The position numbers and the translations under genes are program-made. Below are positions 1-13,100 of a stretch of 64,000 nt of DNA, piece by piece. Positions within the stretch are counted from its first letter, which is position 1. Every line of letters begins with the position of its first letter. The stretch covers positions 1 to 64,000 of the forward strand of contig JAPLDA010000009.1 in the NCBI GenBank assembly GCA_026391945.1. Direction: 5' to 3'. The notes below the pieces were generated by a model. That model saw nothing but the letters and a program-made list of their open reading frames with translations. It was not told the DNA's origin and did no database searches. Source of the stretch: Bacteroidota bacterium. Lineage in GTDB: Bacteria > Bacteroidota > Bacteroidia > AKYH767-A > 2013-40CM-41-45.

Positions 1-100
1 ATGCTTACCATAAATAATTTCAACAAAAAAATTAAAGGCTTATTTTAGCTCGATTTTAAAAATTGTTGAACAACGTCCCCTGAACTTAAAACAAAATACA

Positions 101-3100
101 ATGAAAAAACATGTATCGCCCTTAATGAGTGATTTATTTTCCATTCCATTAATGACTCATTCTCACCGACTTCTTAAAGTAGTTCTTTGTATTGCACTAC
201 CTGTTTTTTTAGGCGTGAGCAATGCTGTCGGACAAAGCCAAACCTTTAGCGCTACCGGATCTTTTGTAGCTCCTGCTGGAGTAACCGCAGTTACTGTGGA
301 ATGCTGGGGTGCCGGTGGCGCCGGTGGTGGAAATGCTTCTTCCAGTGGTACCGGTGGTGGTGGTGGTGGTGGCGCTTACAGGAAAACACTATCAGTACCT
401 GTTGTTGCCCGGTGCTGGTGGTACACCTGGTGTATCATCTGGTAACGGAGCGGCTTCATCTGCAGTGCTGGGAAGTACAGTTACAGCCGCTGGAGGAAAT
501 GGCGGTACATTTTCGGCCACGAATGGAGTTGGTGGAACCGGCGGAACCGGTGGAACTTTTAATGGAGGTACGGGGTCGGCAGGAGCTAGTGCCAATTATG
601 GCGGTGGAGGAGGAGGTGGTGCAGGAACAGCAGCCAATGGAAATACCCAGACAAATACTGCCACTGGTGCAACTGCAGTAGCAGGAGGCGGAGCCGGTGG
701 AAATGGTGCCAGCGGTGCTAACGGAGATGGTTTGACCGGAAGCGCTCCAGGTGGTGGTGGTGGTGGTTGCAGAGCAGGCGGAACAGTAAGAACCGGAGGT
801 ATTGGAGGTAATGGCAAGGTGATAATTTCATGGACGTGCCCGACTTATAGTCTTACCTCAACATCAGGGACAACACCTGTTTGTATCACAGCTACAACCA
901 CAACAATTAATCTTTCAGCATCAGCTGCGAATTTACCTGTGGGAACATATACCGTTACCTATAACAGAAGCTCTCCTGTTGCAACCGGATTAACAGCAGC
1001 TATGACCGTTTCAGTTGCTGGTACCGGTTCATTTACTGCCAGTGGTTTGACAACGGCAGGGTCATCAACTATAACGGTTACCAATCTTTCTTCAGGTGTT
1101 ACAGGAGCAACCTGCAGCAGTACCATATCAAGTAATAATTCAACAGTGATTTCTGTTACTGGAGCACCAACATCCGTTGCCGGAACAGCTGTAACAACCT
1201 GTTCTACAAGCGGAGCCGTTAGCATCACTGCCGGATCAAGTGCTACGAATCAGTCAAGTGTCGCCTGGACGTCCAGCGGAAGCGGAACGTTTGCCAATGC
1301 AACTTCACTGACCTTGTGTACTTATACGCCAAGTGCGGCTGATATCACAGCAGGCAGTGTGACACTTACACTTACTGCAAATGGAAATTCGCCTTGTGGC
1401 AATGTTACATCAACAAAAACTCTTACCATTAATGATATACCGACAGCGGTTGCGGGAACAGCCATTACTACTTGTTCGAATTCAGGAGCTGTGAATATTA
1501 CAGCGGGATCAAGTGCAACCAACCAGGTCAGCGTTGCATGGACATCCAGCGGAAGCGGAACTTTTGCGAATGCTACTTCATTAACAACCTGTACCTATAA
1601 TCCAAGTGCTGCAGATATTTCAGCAGGAAGTGTTACGCTTACTTTGACTGCAAATGGTAATTCACCTTGTGGAAATGTTACTTCCACAAAAGCATTTACC
1701 ATTACAGCTGCACCAACTTCGGTTGCGGGAACTGCTGTGACCACCTGTTCAACATCCGGTGCTGTAAACATTACTGCCGGTTCAAGTTCAACCAATTCAA
1801 CAGGTGTTACCTGGACATCGAACGGAACAGGAACATTTGCGAATCCAAATTCACTGACACTCTGTACATACACACCGAGTGCTGCTGATATTTCAGCCGG
1901 CAGCAGAACTCTCACTTTGACTGCTACCGGGAACTCGCCTTGCGGAAATACTACTTCAACAAAAACAATTACGATCAATGGAGTTCCGACTGCCAATGCC
2001 GGAACAGCGGTTAATACTTGTTCGAATTCAGGTGCTGTAAACATTACAGCAGGATCAAGTGCAACGAATCAGGCCAGTGTGGCATGGACATCCAGCGGAA
2101 GCGGAACGTTTGCGAATTCCACTTCATTAACGACCTGTACCTATACACCAAGTGCAGCAGATATTACGGCAGGAAGTGTTACACTTACATTAACAGCCAA
2201 CGGAAATTCGCCATGTGGTAATGCAACATCAAACAAGACACTTACCATTAACCCGGCGCCGACCTCGGTAGCAGGTACTGCTATATCAACCTGTTCGAAT
2301 TCCGGAGCAGTGAACATTACTGCAGGATCCAGCGCCACCAACCAGGCAAGTGTTACCTGGACTTCCAGCGGAACCGGAACTTTTACCAATGCCAACTCAC
2401 TTACTCTTTGTACTTATGCACCAAGTGCTGCTGATATTACAGCGGGAAGCAGGACACTCACATTGACGGCTGTTGGTAATGCAGGTTGTAGCAATGCTAC
2501 TTCAAACAAAACAATTACCATCACTTCTGCACCTACGGCTGTTGCTGGAACAGCGGTGACTACATGCTCCAACTCCGGTGCAGTTAATATTACAGCGGGA
2601 TCCAGTGCAACCAACCAGGCAAGTGTAACCTGGACTTCCAGCGGAACCGGAACTTTTGCCAGTGCCAATTCCTTGACCCTTTGTACCTATACACCAAGTG
2701 CTGCAGATATTTCTGCAGGAAGTGTAACGCTTACTTTGACGGCAACCGGAAACGGAACCTGTTCAAATGCTACTTCAACCAAAACATTAACCATCAATGC
2801 GGCACCAACAGCTGTTGCAGGAGTTCCTGTCTCGACTTGTTATAACTCGGGGGCAGTAAACATCACAGCGGGTTCAAGTGCCACGAATCAGGCAAGTATT
2901 ACCTGGACTTCAAGCGGAACCGGAACTTTTGCAAATGCTACCTCATTGACAACTTGTACTTACTCTCCAAGTGCTGCCGATATTACTGCCGGAAGCGTTA
3001 CACTTACTTTAACAGCGATTGGTAATTCAGGATGCTCAAATGCTGTTTCAACAAAGACACTTACAATTATTTCACTACCTGCTGCGCCGGGAACTATTAC

Positions 3101-6100
3101 AGGATCGGCAGCTGTTTGTTCAGGAGCTTCATTGACTTACAGTATTTCTGCTGTTTCAGGAGCCACGTCTTATACCTGGGCTGTTCCTACTGGTTGGAGT
3201 ATTTCTTCAGGACAGGGAACTACCAGTATTGCAGTTGCATCAGGAAACAACGGACAGAATGGTAACATCACGGTATCCGCAGATAATACCTGTGGCAGCA
3301 GCAGTGCTGTGAGAACAGCAAACATTAACCCGGTTGTAGCAACGAATAATACTGGATACACAAGCTCTACTACGAAAACGAGCGGTGATATCAATTGCAA
3401 CTCAGGAACACTAAGAGGGTATGTAAAGTTTCCTTTAAGTGCCTTGCCTGCCGGTTCGGTAATTTCCTCCTCCACTTTAAGTTTGGAAAACAACGGAAGC
3501 CTGACTCTTAGCACAGCAACGAATACGATAACCGCTTTGGGTACAAATGATCCTACAACGGCCTCTGCTTCTACTCTGTATAATGCCATCGGAAGCGGAG
3601 CCACATATAGTTCGGCAACTTGGAGTAATACAGGTACAGTTGTATTGTCTCTTAATTCAACCGCCAATACAGATATTCAAAATGGAATATCTTCCCCGGG
3701 TTATATTGCGATGGGGCAATTAAGAGGAGGTACAGCAACGTATATTTTCTATGGATATGCTGGTGGGGTAAATGCTCCTGAACTAGCCATTACCTACAAT
3801 TCGATAAGGAGTTTGGCTGTAAGCGTAACGACAACTGCACCAACAGCTGTTGCCGGAACCGCGGTGTCTACCTGTTCCAATAGCGGAGCTGTAAACATCA
3901 CAGCAGGTTCAAGTGCAACCAACCAGGCAAGTGTAGCATGGACATCGAGCGGAACCGGAACTTTTGCAAATGCCAATTCATTAACTACTTGTACTTACAC
4001 TCCAAGTGCCGCTGATATTTCTGCAGGAAGTGTGACTCTTACTTTAACAGCAGCAGGAAATTCACCATGCGGAAACGCAACCTCAACTAAAACGTTGACT
4101 ATTACAACTGCACCAACAGCTGTTGCCGGAACCGCGGTGTCTACCTGTTCCAATAGCGGAGCTGTAAACATCACAGTAGGTTCAAGTGCAACCAACCAGG
4201 CAAGTGTAGCATGGACATCGAGTGGAACCGGAACTTTTGCCAATGCCAATTCACTGACACTATGTACGTATACGCCAAGTGCTGCAGATATAACTGCCGG
4301 TAGCCGTACACTTACCTTAACAGCCACCGGAAACGGAACCTGTGCAAATACGATCTCAACAAAGACTCTTACGATCACAGCAGCGCCAACAGCGAATGCC
4401 GGCATAGCTGTATCGACCTGTTCTAACAGCGGAGCAGTGAATATAACAGCGGGTTCAAGTGCTGGTAATAATGCAGGAGTTACCTGGACATCAAGTGGAA
4501 CAGGGAGTTTTGCCAATGCAACTTCACTGGCCCTGTGTACCTATACACCAAGTGCTGCAGATATAACTGCCGGCAGTGTAACGCTTATTCTAACAGCCAC
4601 CGGAAACGGAACATGTGCGAATGCTATTTCGACCAAAACATTAATTATTAATCACACATCAGCCTCAACAACAACAGTGAGTGTTTGTTCCAATACACTT
4701 CCATTTGTTTGGAATGGCAACAACTACAATGCAACCGGATCGTATACTTTGCATTTCACCAATGCAGCTAATTGCGATAGTGCGGCGACACTTGATTTAA
4801 CGGTGAGACAGACCAGTTCATCAACGACGACAGTGAGTGTTTGTTCCAATACGCTTCCTTATGTGTGGAACGGCAATAACTACAATGCAACCGGATCGTA
4901 TACTTTGCATTTCACCAATGCAGCTAATTGCGATAGTGTGGCGACACTTGATTTAACGGTGAGACAGACCAGTTCATCAACGACGACAGTGAGTGTTTGT
5001 TCCAATACACTTCCATTCGTTTGGAACGGCAATAACTACAATGCAACGGGATCATACACCTTGCATTTCACCAATGCCGCAAACTGCGACAGCGCAGCAA
5101 CACTGGATCTGACGGTGAGACAAACATCGACATCAACATCTGCAGCCAGTATCTGCTCTGATGAAATTCCTTTTGTATGGAATGGCAACAATTACAATGC
5201 AACCGGATCCTATACTGTTCACTTTACCAACGCGGTGAGTTGCGACAGTGCAGCCACACTTAATTTGACAGTTCGACAAACATCGTCTTCTACAACTGCG
5301 GTGAGTGTTTGCTCAGATGCGCTTCCTTATGTGTGGAACGGCAATAACTACAATGCAACCGGATCGTATACTTTGCATTTTACCAATACAGCAAACTGCG
5401 ACAGTGCGGCCACACTTGATTTAACGGTGAGACAAACAAGTTCATCGACAACAACCGTAAGTGTTTGCTCAGATGCACTTCCTTATGTATGGAACGGCAA
5501 TAACTACAATTCAACCGGATCGTATACCTTGCATTTCACCAATGCAGCAAACTGTGACAGTGCGGCCACACTTGATTTAACCGTGCGACAAATTTCATCA
5601 TCAACTACGGTGGTGAGCATCTGTTCGGATGAAGTGCCGTATATGTGGAATGGGAATAATTACAATTCAACCGGATCCTATACATTACACTTTACCAATG
5701 CAGCGAACTGCGACAGTGCAGCCACACTTAATTTGATAGTTCGACAAACATCGTCTTCTACAACTGCGGTGAGTGTTTGCTCAGATGCACTTCCATTTGT
5801 TTGGAATGGCAATAACTACAATGCAACGGGATTGTACACCTTGCATTTTACCAATGCCGCAAATTGCGACAGCGCGGCGACACTTGATTTAACGGTGCGA
5901 CAAATTTCATCTTCAACTACGGTGGTGAGCATCTGTTCGGATGAAGTGCCGTATGTATGGAACGGCAATAACTACAATGCAACGGGATCGTACACCTTGC
6001 ATTTCACCAATGCAGCAAACTGTGACAGTACAGCAACTCTGAATCTGACAGTGAGACAAACATCGACATCTACATCTACAGCCAATATCTGCTCTGATGA

Positions 6101-8705
6101 AATTCCTTTTGTATGGAATGGTAACAATTACAACGCAACCGGATCCTATACAATACACTTTACCAATGCAGCAAATTGTGACAGCGCCGCCACACTTAAT
6201 TTGACAGTTCGACAAACATCGACATCAACAACTACCGTGAGTGTTTGCTCCGATGCCCTTCCTTATGTATGGAATGGCAACAACTACAGTGCATCCGGAT
6301 TATATACTTTACACTTTACGAATGCTGTGAATTGTGACAGTGCCGCGACACTTGACCTGACTGTTCGGCAAACTTCAACATCAACAACGGTGGTAAGTAT
6401 TTGTTCGGATGAATTGCCGTATGTGTGGAATGGGAATAACTACAATGCAACAGGATCTTACACCTTACATTTTACCAATGCAGCGAACTGCGACAGTGCT
6501 GCAACTTTAGATCTGACAGTAAGACAAACATCGTCTTCGATAACTACGGTGAGCGTTTGCTCGGATGTACTGCCGTATGTATGGAATGGCAACGACTACA
6601 ATGCTACCGGATCCTATACAGTTCATCTTACCAATGCTGTGAATTGTGATAGTATTACTACACTTGACCTCACGGTAAGACAAACGTCTTCTTCCGTCGC
6701 TGATATTACCATCTGCTCAGGTACCAGTTATACTCCTCCGGGTGGAACACCTTTAACAACTTCAGGAACTTATGTGACTCATATTGCCAATGCAGTGAAT
6801 TGTGACAGTGCGATTACAACGAACCTCACCGTTCTGACTTTGTCAACTGCTCCATCAGGAATTATAAGCAATGCGCCTTACAATGAAATTTGCCTGGGCA
6901 ACAATGTTATCTTAACGGTACAAGGCGGATCATTGGGTGATGGAGCAAAATGGGTTTGGTACAAAGGCGGTTGCGGATCAGGTGCTGTCATTGACACCGG
7001 GGCGTCCATCAGTGTGATGCCAACTACAGCTTCAACTTATTATGTAAGAGCAGAAGGCCCTTGTAATACGACATCGTGTGTTTCCATTGCCATTACTGTG
7101 AAGACTTCAGGTCCGGTTGGAGTAATTACTACTGTTACCGGTCCTTCTGCGGGTTGTACCGGTGGAACCGGCGTTGTTAACTGCAATGCTGTTCCGAATG
7201 CTACTTATTATTCCTGGTCATCTTATCCTGGCACCTTGTTCAATGGCCAGCCCGGTCCTTACCAGACAACTGTACCGACCGTAACAGTGACTTACGGCCC
7301 GCTTCCTTTTGGAGCAGGTGGTTACAATGTTTGCGTTTTCGCCGGCAATGCATGCGGCGTAACTGCGAATACAAAATGTTACTGGATACAAGGAGGAGTG
7401 AGTGTTCCTACTTTCAGCAATTCAAATTCAGCAGTTGCATGTGCCGGAAATACACGGACATATAGCGTACTGCAACAGACGGGAGCCTCATCATATACCT
7501 GGACGATTACCGGCAATGCAACAATTACGTCTGGACAAGGAACCAATACTGTCACCATTAATTTCTTATCTGGATGGACTTCCGGAAACCTGTGTGTTTA
7601 TGCTTCCCTCAGTTGCGGAGCCAACAGTGGTTCACGCTGCATGAGTATTAGCGGAACGCCGGGAATTCCGGGTGTGATGAACGGACCTCTTTATGTATGC
7701 CCGGGCAGCACCTATACCTATACTGTCGGAGCTGCAGTCGGAGCTGCAACCTATAACTGGACGGCTCCTGCAGGTTGCACCATTGTGAACAACGGTACGT
7801 CAGCCAACATTACCTTCCCTGTAGGATTTACAAGCGGCCCGATCGTGGCCGCTGCAGTAAGCCCGTGTGGTATCCAGGGTACAACAAGGTACCAGACCGT
7901 TGGTTCAGGAAGGCCTTTGGTTCCAGGTAATATCCAGGGTGAAGCTTTTGGCCTTTGCGGACAGCAATACATTTTTACCGTTCCATCGGTTTCCAACGCC
8001 ACCGGTTATGCCTGGACTGTTCCAACAGGAGCAACCATTGTGAACGGACAGGGTTCTAATTCAATCACGGTATCATTCATCACAGGGTTCCTGAATGGAA
8101 ACATTTGCGTGAGTGCAACCAACAGTTGCGGAAGCGGCGGTCAACGTTGTCTCTTTGTTAAAGGAAGTCCGGCTACTCCTGTGGCGATTACCGGTAATAC
8201 CGGGGTTTGTGCCGGAAGCATTGAATCCTATTCGATTGTTCCAGGAACAGGCGCAGTCACTCATGCCTGGACTGTGCCAAGTGGAGCCACCATCCTCTTC
8301 GGACAAGGAACCACATCGATCACTGTACTTTGGGGAAGCACTGGCGGCAACGTTGGAGTGGTAGCCTATAACAGTTGCGGTAATTCCGGTCAGCCGAGGA
8401 TATTGGCTGTTACCATTTCCTGCCGCACGGTTCAACACCAGGCAACCGTTGTTCCGTTGCATGCGGAAGTTTTCCCGAATCCTGCTCATGACAAAATCAA
8501 TCTGAAGTTTATCAGTCTTACGGAAGATAACTGCACGATCAGGTTATTTGATATCACGGGAAGAGAAATGCTGAATGAAATCAGGAAAGCTCAGATCGGT
8601 GAAAACCTGGTTGAATTTAACCTGGATGGATTTGCCAAAGGATTGTATATACTCGATATCCGGAACGGAGAAGAGAAACAGGTGATCCGGGTTTCCATAG
8701 AATAA
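101..8705 (+). CDS. Giant secreted repeat protein with T9SS C-terminal sorting domain, apparent frameshift near 408
   Basis: I read this as one gene of about 2,870 codons in two frames. The ATG at 101 gives an N-terminus with a hydrophobic signal-like segment (about residues 25-45, ending near VGQSQ), then a glycine-rich domain starting [14 protein letters not shown]. That frame stops at 445, but the glycine-rich character ([13 protein letters not shown]) continues in another frame that stays open to 8705. Removing one C from the CCC at 408-410 would join the frames. The body has ten copies of an about 91-residue repeat, then fourteen of an about 52-residue repeat, then several PKD/Ig-like modules with SCG motifs. 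The last about 80 residues ([12 protein letters not shown] ... [10 protein letters not shown]) form a type A T9SS sorting domain, so the product is probably exported and anchored at the surface, perhaps as an adhesin. The frameshift may be a sequencing error, phase variation or real inactivation. Function is inferred from architecture only. Confidence 0.8.
1164..3074 (+). repeat. Seven tandem 273-bp coding repeats (family A, first block)
   Basis: Seven consecutive copies of an about 91-residue unit begin near 1164, 1437, 1710 and so on. Each opens with a sequence like [13 protein letters not shown], continues through [13 protein letters not shown] and [12 protein letters not shown], and ends in a TLTLTATGN stretch with a second cysteine pair. 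The copies are close at DNA level, which suggests expansion by recombination. Confidence 0.9.
3837..4655 (+). repeat. Three further 273-bp coding repeats (family A, second block)
   Basis: Three more copies of the 91-residue unit follow an inserted about 760-bp segment (3075-3836). That segment encodes a PKD-like stretch and a module with [16 protein letters not shown] that looks like a DNRLRE-type domain. The first two copies of this block are nearly identical in DNA over their first 100 bases. Confidence 0.9.
4656..6836 (+). repeat. Fourteen tandem 156-bp coding repeats (family B)
   Basis: Thirteen well conserved copies and one degenerate final copy of a 52-residue unit. The core is VCS-x4-P-(F/Y)[14 protein letters not shown], then [14 protein letters not shown] and LTVRQ. 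Each copy has two cysteines about 30 residues apart, which could form a disulfide. The period is an exact multiple of three, so gain or loss of copies keeps the frame. Confidence 0.92.
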
Positions 8706-8730
8706 ACATATGATTTAGGTAAGAATAAAA

Positions 8731-8763
8731 AATGCCTCCACAGATCCGGAGGCATTTTTTTTT
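8731..8763. terminator. Bidirectional rho-independent terminator
   Basis: A 9-bp perfect stem (AATGCCTCC at 8731-8739 with GGAGGCATT at 8748-8756) has an 8-nt loop. It is followed by a T run on the plus strand and preceded by an A run that serves the minus strand. It lies between the convergent ends at 8705 and 8812. Confidence 0.9.
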
Positions 8764-8811
8764 GGAAAAATAAAATCTGAAATTCTTCCTGAAAGATTTT
8801 AAAGTACGGGA

Positions 8812-10101
8812 TTATTTCATCCCGTATTTCGACTTGTATTTTACGTACAGTTGTTTCTGCACATTGTCGAGGTTGATTTCTTTACCCCGGATGAAAGCTG
8901 ATGTCACATTTTGTGTTTTCATGTCGAGTGCATCGCCCGTCGATATAAAGAAGGTAGCATCTTTTCCTGCTTCCAGGGTTCCGACGGTGGAATCAATTCC
9001 TAATATTTTTGCAGGAGCAGATGTGATGCTCATCAGTGCATCTTCTTTTGATAATCCGTACGCCGCCGTAGTACCGCACATGAAGCCGAGGTTGCGGATG
9101 TTCCAGGATCCTTCAATGCTGATCGCATAAGAAACTCCCGCCTGCTTTAACAGGTAAGGAAGTTTGTAAGGCAAATCCACATCATCGTCTTCGCGCGGAG
9201 GTAGGGAATGGATTCTGCCGAGTACAACAGGAACATCGTTTTCTTTCAGCAGGCCCGTGACCATCCAGGCATCATCTCCGCCAACAAGCACCATTTTGAT
9301 TCCGTATTTCCTGCAGAAATTTACTGCGGCTTCGATCTCTTTCACATAATCGCAATGCACGTAGAGTTTTTTGTTTCCTTCAAACAATCCTCTCATGGCT
9401 TCGAAGCGGAGATTTTTTTCAGCAGGAGAGGAGAGTGAGTATGCTTTGGCATCCCTGAAAAAAAATTCGATGCTGCTCAATGAACGATTCATGTTTTCTT
9501 TTTGCTTGTCTTCCGGCTGTGATCCTTCTCCTTTGTAAATATACATTCTCGGCCAGTTCAAATGAATTCCTTCATCGGTTTTGTAAGCGGCATCTTCCCA
9601 GTTCCATGCATCCAGTTCCACTACCGACGACTGCCCTGAAATGGTTCCGCCCCGTGGAACGATCTGCGCCATTAAAACTCCGTTGCTGCGAACCGTCGGT
9701 GGAATTTTTGAATCGGTGTTGTATGCAATGATGCTTCTCACATTCGGGTTCAGGTCGCCGACTTCCCCGAAGTCCCTCGTGGAGCGCACCTGGTCAATTT
9801 CGGTGAGGCCGATCGTGGAATTGCAGGCGATGAAACCCGGGTACACATGTTTGCCGTATCCGTCAATGATCTTCCTGTATTTGTTTTTCTCAAACCTCAC
9901 CGTTGTGGCATCAGCAACAAAAGTGATTTTCCCGTTTTCAAAACCAATTACGGAGTTGGGGATTACCTGGCCGTTGCCCAGGTGTGCAGTTGCATTCATG
10001 ATGATCATGCTCTCGCTCTGAGGGGCTGCAGGAGCGGGATTCTGGGCGCTGAGAATTTTTGCAGCGCCGATTGCAAGGAGGAGGAATGTATATTTTTTCA
10101 T
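8812..10101 (-). CDS. Secreted amidohydrolase-fold protein, probably lacking the metal site
   Basis: This protein has 429 residues with an N-terminal signal peptide (MKKYTFLLLAIGAAKILSAQ). The fold resembles the imidazolonepropionase-like amidohydrolases. There is an N-terminal beta-sandwich entry (IGFENGKITFVADA), a strand at GKHVYPGFIA where the family normally has the HxH metal motif, and a C-terminal segment (SAPAKILGIDSTVGTLEAGKDATFFI) typical of the family. At the HxH position the sequence reads IACNSTIG, so the usual metal ligands are missing. It may be a non-catalytic partner of the protein at 10141, 39 bp upstream in the same orientation and probably in the same operon. Product class is fairly sure; activity is doubtful. 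Confidence 0.75.
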   Translation of the reverse strand: MKKYTFLLLAIGAAKILSAQNPAPAAPQSESMIIMNATAHLGNGQVIPNSVIGFENGKITFVADATTVRFEKNKYRKIIDGYGKHVYPGFIACNSTIGLTEIDQVRSTRDFGEVGDLNPNVRSIIAYNTDSKIPPTVRSNGVLMAQIVPRGGTISGQSSVVELDAWNWEDAAYKTDEGIHLNWPRMYIYKGEGSQPEDKQKENMNRSLSSIEFFFRDAKAYSLSSPAEKNLRFEAMRGLFEGNKKLYVHCDYVKEIEAAVNFCRKYGIKMVLVGGDDAWMVTGLLKENDVPVVLGRIHSLPPREDDDVDLPYKLPYLLKQAGVSYAISIEGSWNIRNLGFMCGTTAAYGLSKEDALMSITSAPAKILGIDSTVGTLEAGKDATFFISTGDALDMKTQNVTSAFIRGKEINLDNVQKQLYVKYKSKYGMK

Positions 10102-10140
10102 GGAAGATGTTTTTGTTTTGATTTTTTATTCCGGCGAATT

Positions 10141-13100
10141 TTATTTCATCAGCAGGTACTCGTCTTCATCGCAATGATGGATGACCTGCGCTTTCATCGC
10201 CGGCTTCTGGGTTCCTTCGCCTTTGTTTTTTGCATCGGCCATTTTCTGGATTAGCCTTGCGCGTTCTTTACGGTTTTCATCCCGCAGTTGTTGATCGGCA
10301 TCCACATCATAAAACCGGATTCCGTCCACATAGGTCTGTAGTGGCTTTGCATATATGCTGAGCGGATTTTCATTCCACAGCACGAGGTCAGCATCTTTTC
10401 CGGCTTTTACCGAACCTACGCGTTGATCGACGCGAAGTATTTTTGCAGGATTCAACGTCACGAATTTCCAGGCCTCTTCTTCACTTACTCCGCCATACTT
10501 GACTGCTTTGGCCGCTTCCTGGTTGAGTCGTCTTGCCATTTCCGGATCATCGCTGTTGAAGGAAACCGTGAGCCCCATGTCATGCATGATTGCACCGTTG
10601 TAAGGAATCGCTTCGTACACTTCGTATTTGTAAGCCCACCAGTCGGAAAAAGAAGAAGCGCCGCGAACACCATGGGATTTCATTTTATCAGCCACTTTGT
10701 ATCCTTCAAGGATATGTGTGAAGGTGTTTATTTTGAAACCAAATGAATCGGCGACATGCATCAGCATATTGATTTCACTTTGTTCGTAGCTGTGACAGGT
10801 GATGAACCGTTTTGAATTCAGTATTTCAACCAATGCATCCAGCTTCAGGTTTTTTCTCGGCGGAACATCTTTGTTTTTGATTTTTGAATCCGGGGCATTG
10901 AATTTTTTCCATTCATTTTCATATTCGCGTGCACGGGTGAAAAAGTCGTTGTAAACCTGTTCAACACCCATCCTTGTTTGCGGGAACCGGTACACCTGCT
11001 TGTCGCCCCAGTTGGCCTGTTTCACGTTTTCACCGAGGGCAAACTTGATGAAACCAGGCCAGGCCATTCCATCTGCATCAAATTTTAATTTCTCAGGAGA
11101 GAAGCCCCAGCGTTCCTTGATCAGTTGTGTTTGTCCGCCGATGGCATTTGCACTTCCATGCAGGATGTGCGATGAGGTAACACCGCCGGCAAGCTGCCGG
11201 TAAATCTGAATGTCGTCGGCATCGATCACATCGGCGATGCGCACTTCCGCAGAAGCCGACTCGGTTCCTTCGTTCACCCCGTCCGTCACTGCGATGTGAG
11301 AATGTTCATCAATGATCCCGCTCGTGAGATGCTTTCCTGTTCCATCAATGACTTCAGCACCGGGTGACGAAAGATTTTTCCCAACCTGTTTTATTTTTCC
11401 TTCCGAAATCAGCACATCGGCGTTTGCCAGGATTCCGTCCGCTTCATTCGTCCAGACGGTTGCGTTTTTTATCAGGACGGTTTTTGCTTTTGGAATTTCT
11501 TTCCATCCGTATGCCATCATCGGGTAGGTAACGGCTCCCAGGTCAGGGATTTCTTTTTTGGATGTGTCTTTCTTCGTCACCGGGATAAAAACAGAATCAA
11601 GTTTTGCCTGCCAGTTTACCCACTCGCCTCCGGGAACGAGAGCGTTGCCGTACCATGCAACGGGATTGTCTTCGTTTACATAGCCACTCAGCCGGTACGT
11701 TCCTTTCGTTTCTTTTTTCTTTAATTCATATTGAAGCGTGATCAGCGTTCCCTGGCGTGTGTAACTTACATTGACCGGGATGGTGTCTTCAAACAGTTTC
11801 ATTTCAGGAGTTGAAATATCTCCTGTTACTTTTAATTTCAAAGCAGCATGATTCTTTACCTCCAGCGAGTAGGTTCCGCGGATGTCTTTCATTTCATACT
11901 CGTTGATTTTATACCGGACTCCTTTCACCCAATTGTCGAGGATCACATTTTCTTTGTCAAAAATATTTTTTGAGGTGATGATGAAATTCGCCATCATCCC
12001 TTTCCTGAGGCTGCCGACAACATCGGATGAACGGAGCAATTCGGACGGAGTCAGGGTGAGCGCCTTCAACGCCGCCTGTTCGCTTAACCCGTAGTCGATG
12101 GCTTTGCGAAGATTTTTCCAAAAATTGTTTTTGTCTTTTAAGTCGGAAGTTGTCAGGGCAAAATCAATCTGTGCTTTTTCGATGGACGATGGATTGGTGG
12201 GCGCAAGTTCCCAATGTTTCATTTGAGAAAGGGAAATGTTGATGGCATCATACGGATCCGAAAGATCGTATGCTTCAGGAAAATTGAGAGGAACGATCAG
12301 TGCATCATTCATTGCTTTGATTTCGCTGATGCGCTGGTATTCATCTCCTGCTCCTTTGATGATAAATTTTTTGCTGAATTCATCACCAATCTTGTCAGCA
12401 CGGAATTCATTCTGCTTATCACCGGCATCAAAAATCTGCGGAAGAGATTGAGTGGCATTCCAGGCATCCAGAGAAATATTGAATTCTTTTTTATACCCAC
12501 CGTTCGAATACCATTGAGCATCGTAATAAGTTTGACGAAGCAAGGCGATGGCTCCCATGAGCGATTCCGGGTAATCCTGCATGGAAGTTCCTTTGTCGAA
12601 TGAATAGTTTGCAGCACAACGATCCCGGATCACCACATCATTTTCTTTTCCTTCTCCAAGTGTAACCAGTGCCGAAGTTCCGCGCGCAATACCGTCTTTG
12701 TTTATGATATTCACTGCGCCAAAACCAAGTTTCCGCAATTCTTCCGATTTTTTCTGATCGACGGAAAAATTTTTGAAGGCATCATACTCTGACCGGATAG
12801 CCTGGTTCCAATTGTAAGCGCCTTTGGTGGCAGAATTGAATTGAGGTGAACCATCGCCCGGTTGTGGCTTTTTTATTTCCGGTAAACCATAATCAGAAAA
12901 AAGATCAATGAATGACGGGTAAATGTATTTTCCTTTCAGGTCATACACGACGGCGCCCGGAGGAGTTGCCAGGTTTTTTCCTTCATCAACGATGATCCCG
13001 TCGCGCACGATGAAGGTCGCAGAATCCATGCTCGTTTTATAATCAACAACTATTTTGGAATGAATAAAAGCATACGTGATGTGCCTGGGATCCGTGGTGC

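Noticed and set aside
1595..2044. Long minus-strand open frame through the repeats
   Set aside because: It is a shadow of the repetitive plus-strand gene; its repeated composition and absence of own signals explain it.
4656..6836. CRISPR-like array of regular repeats
   Set aside because: Units are adjacent with no spacers, in frame, and code for a protein repeat.
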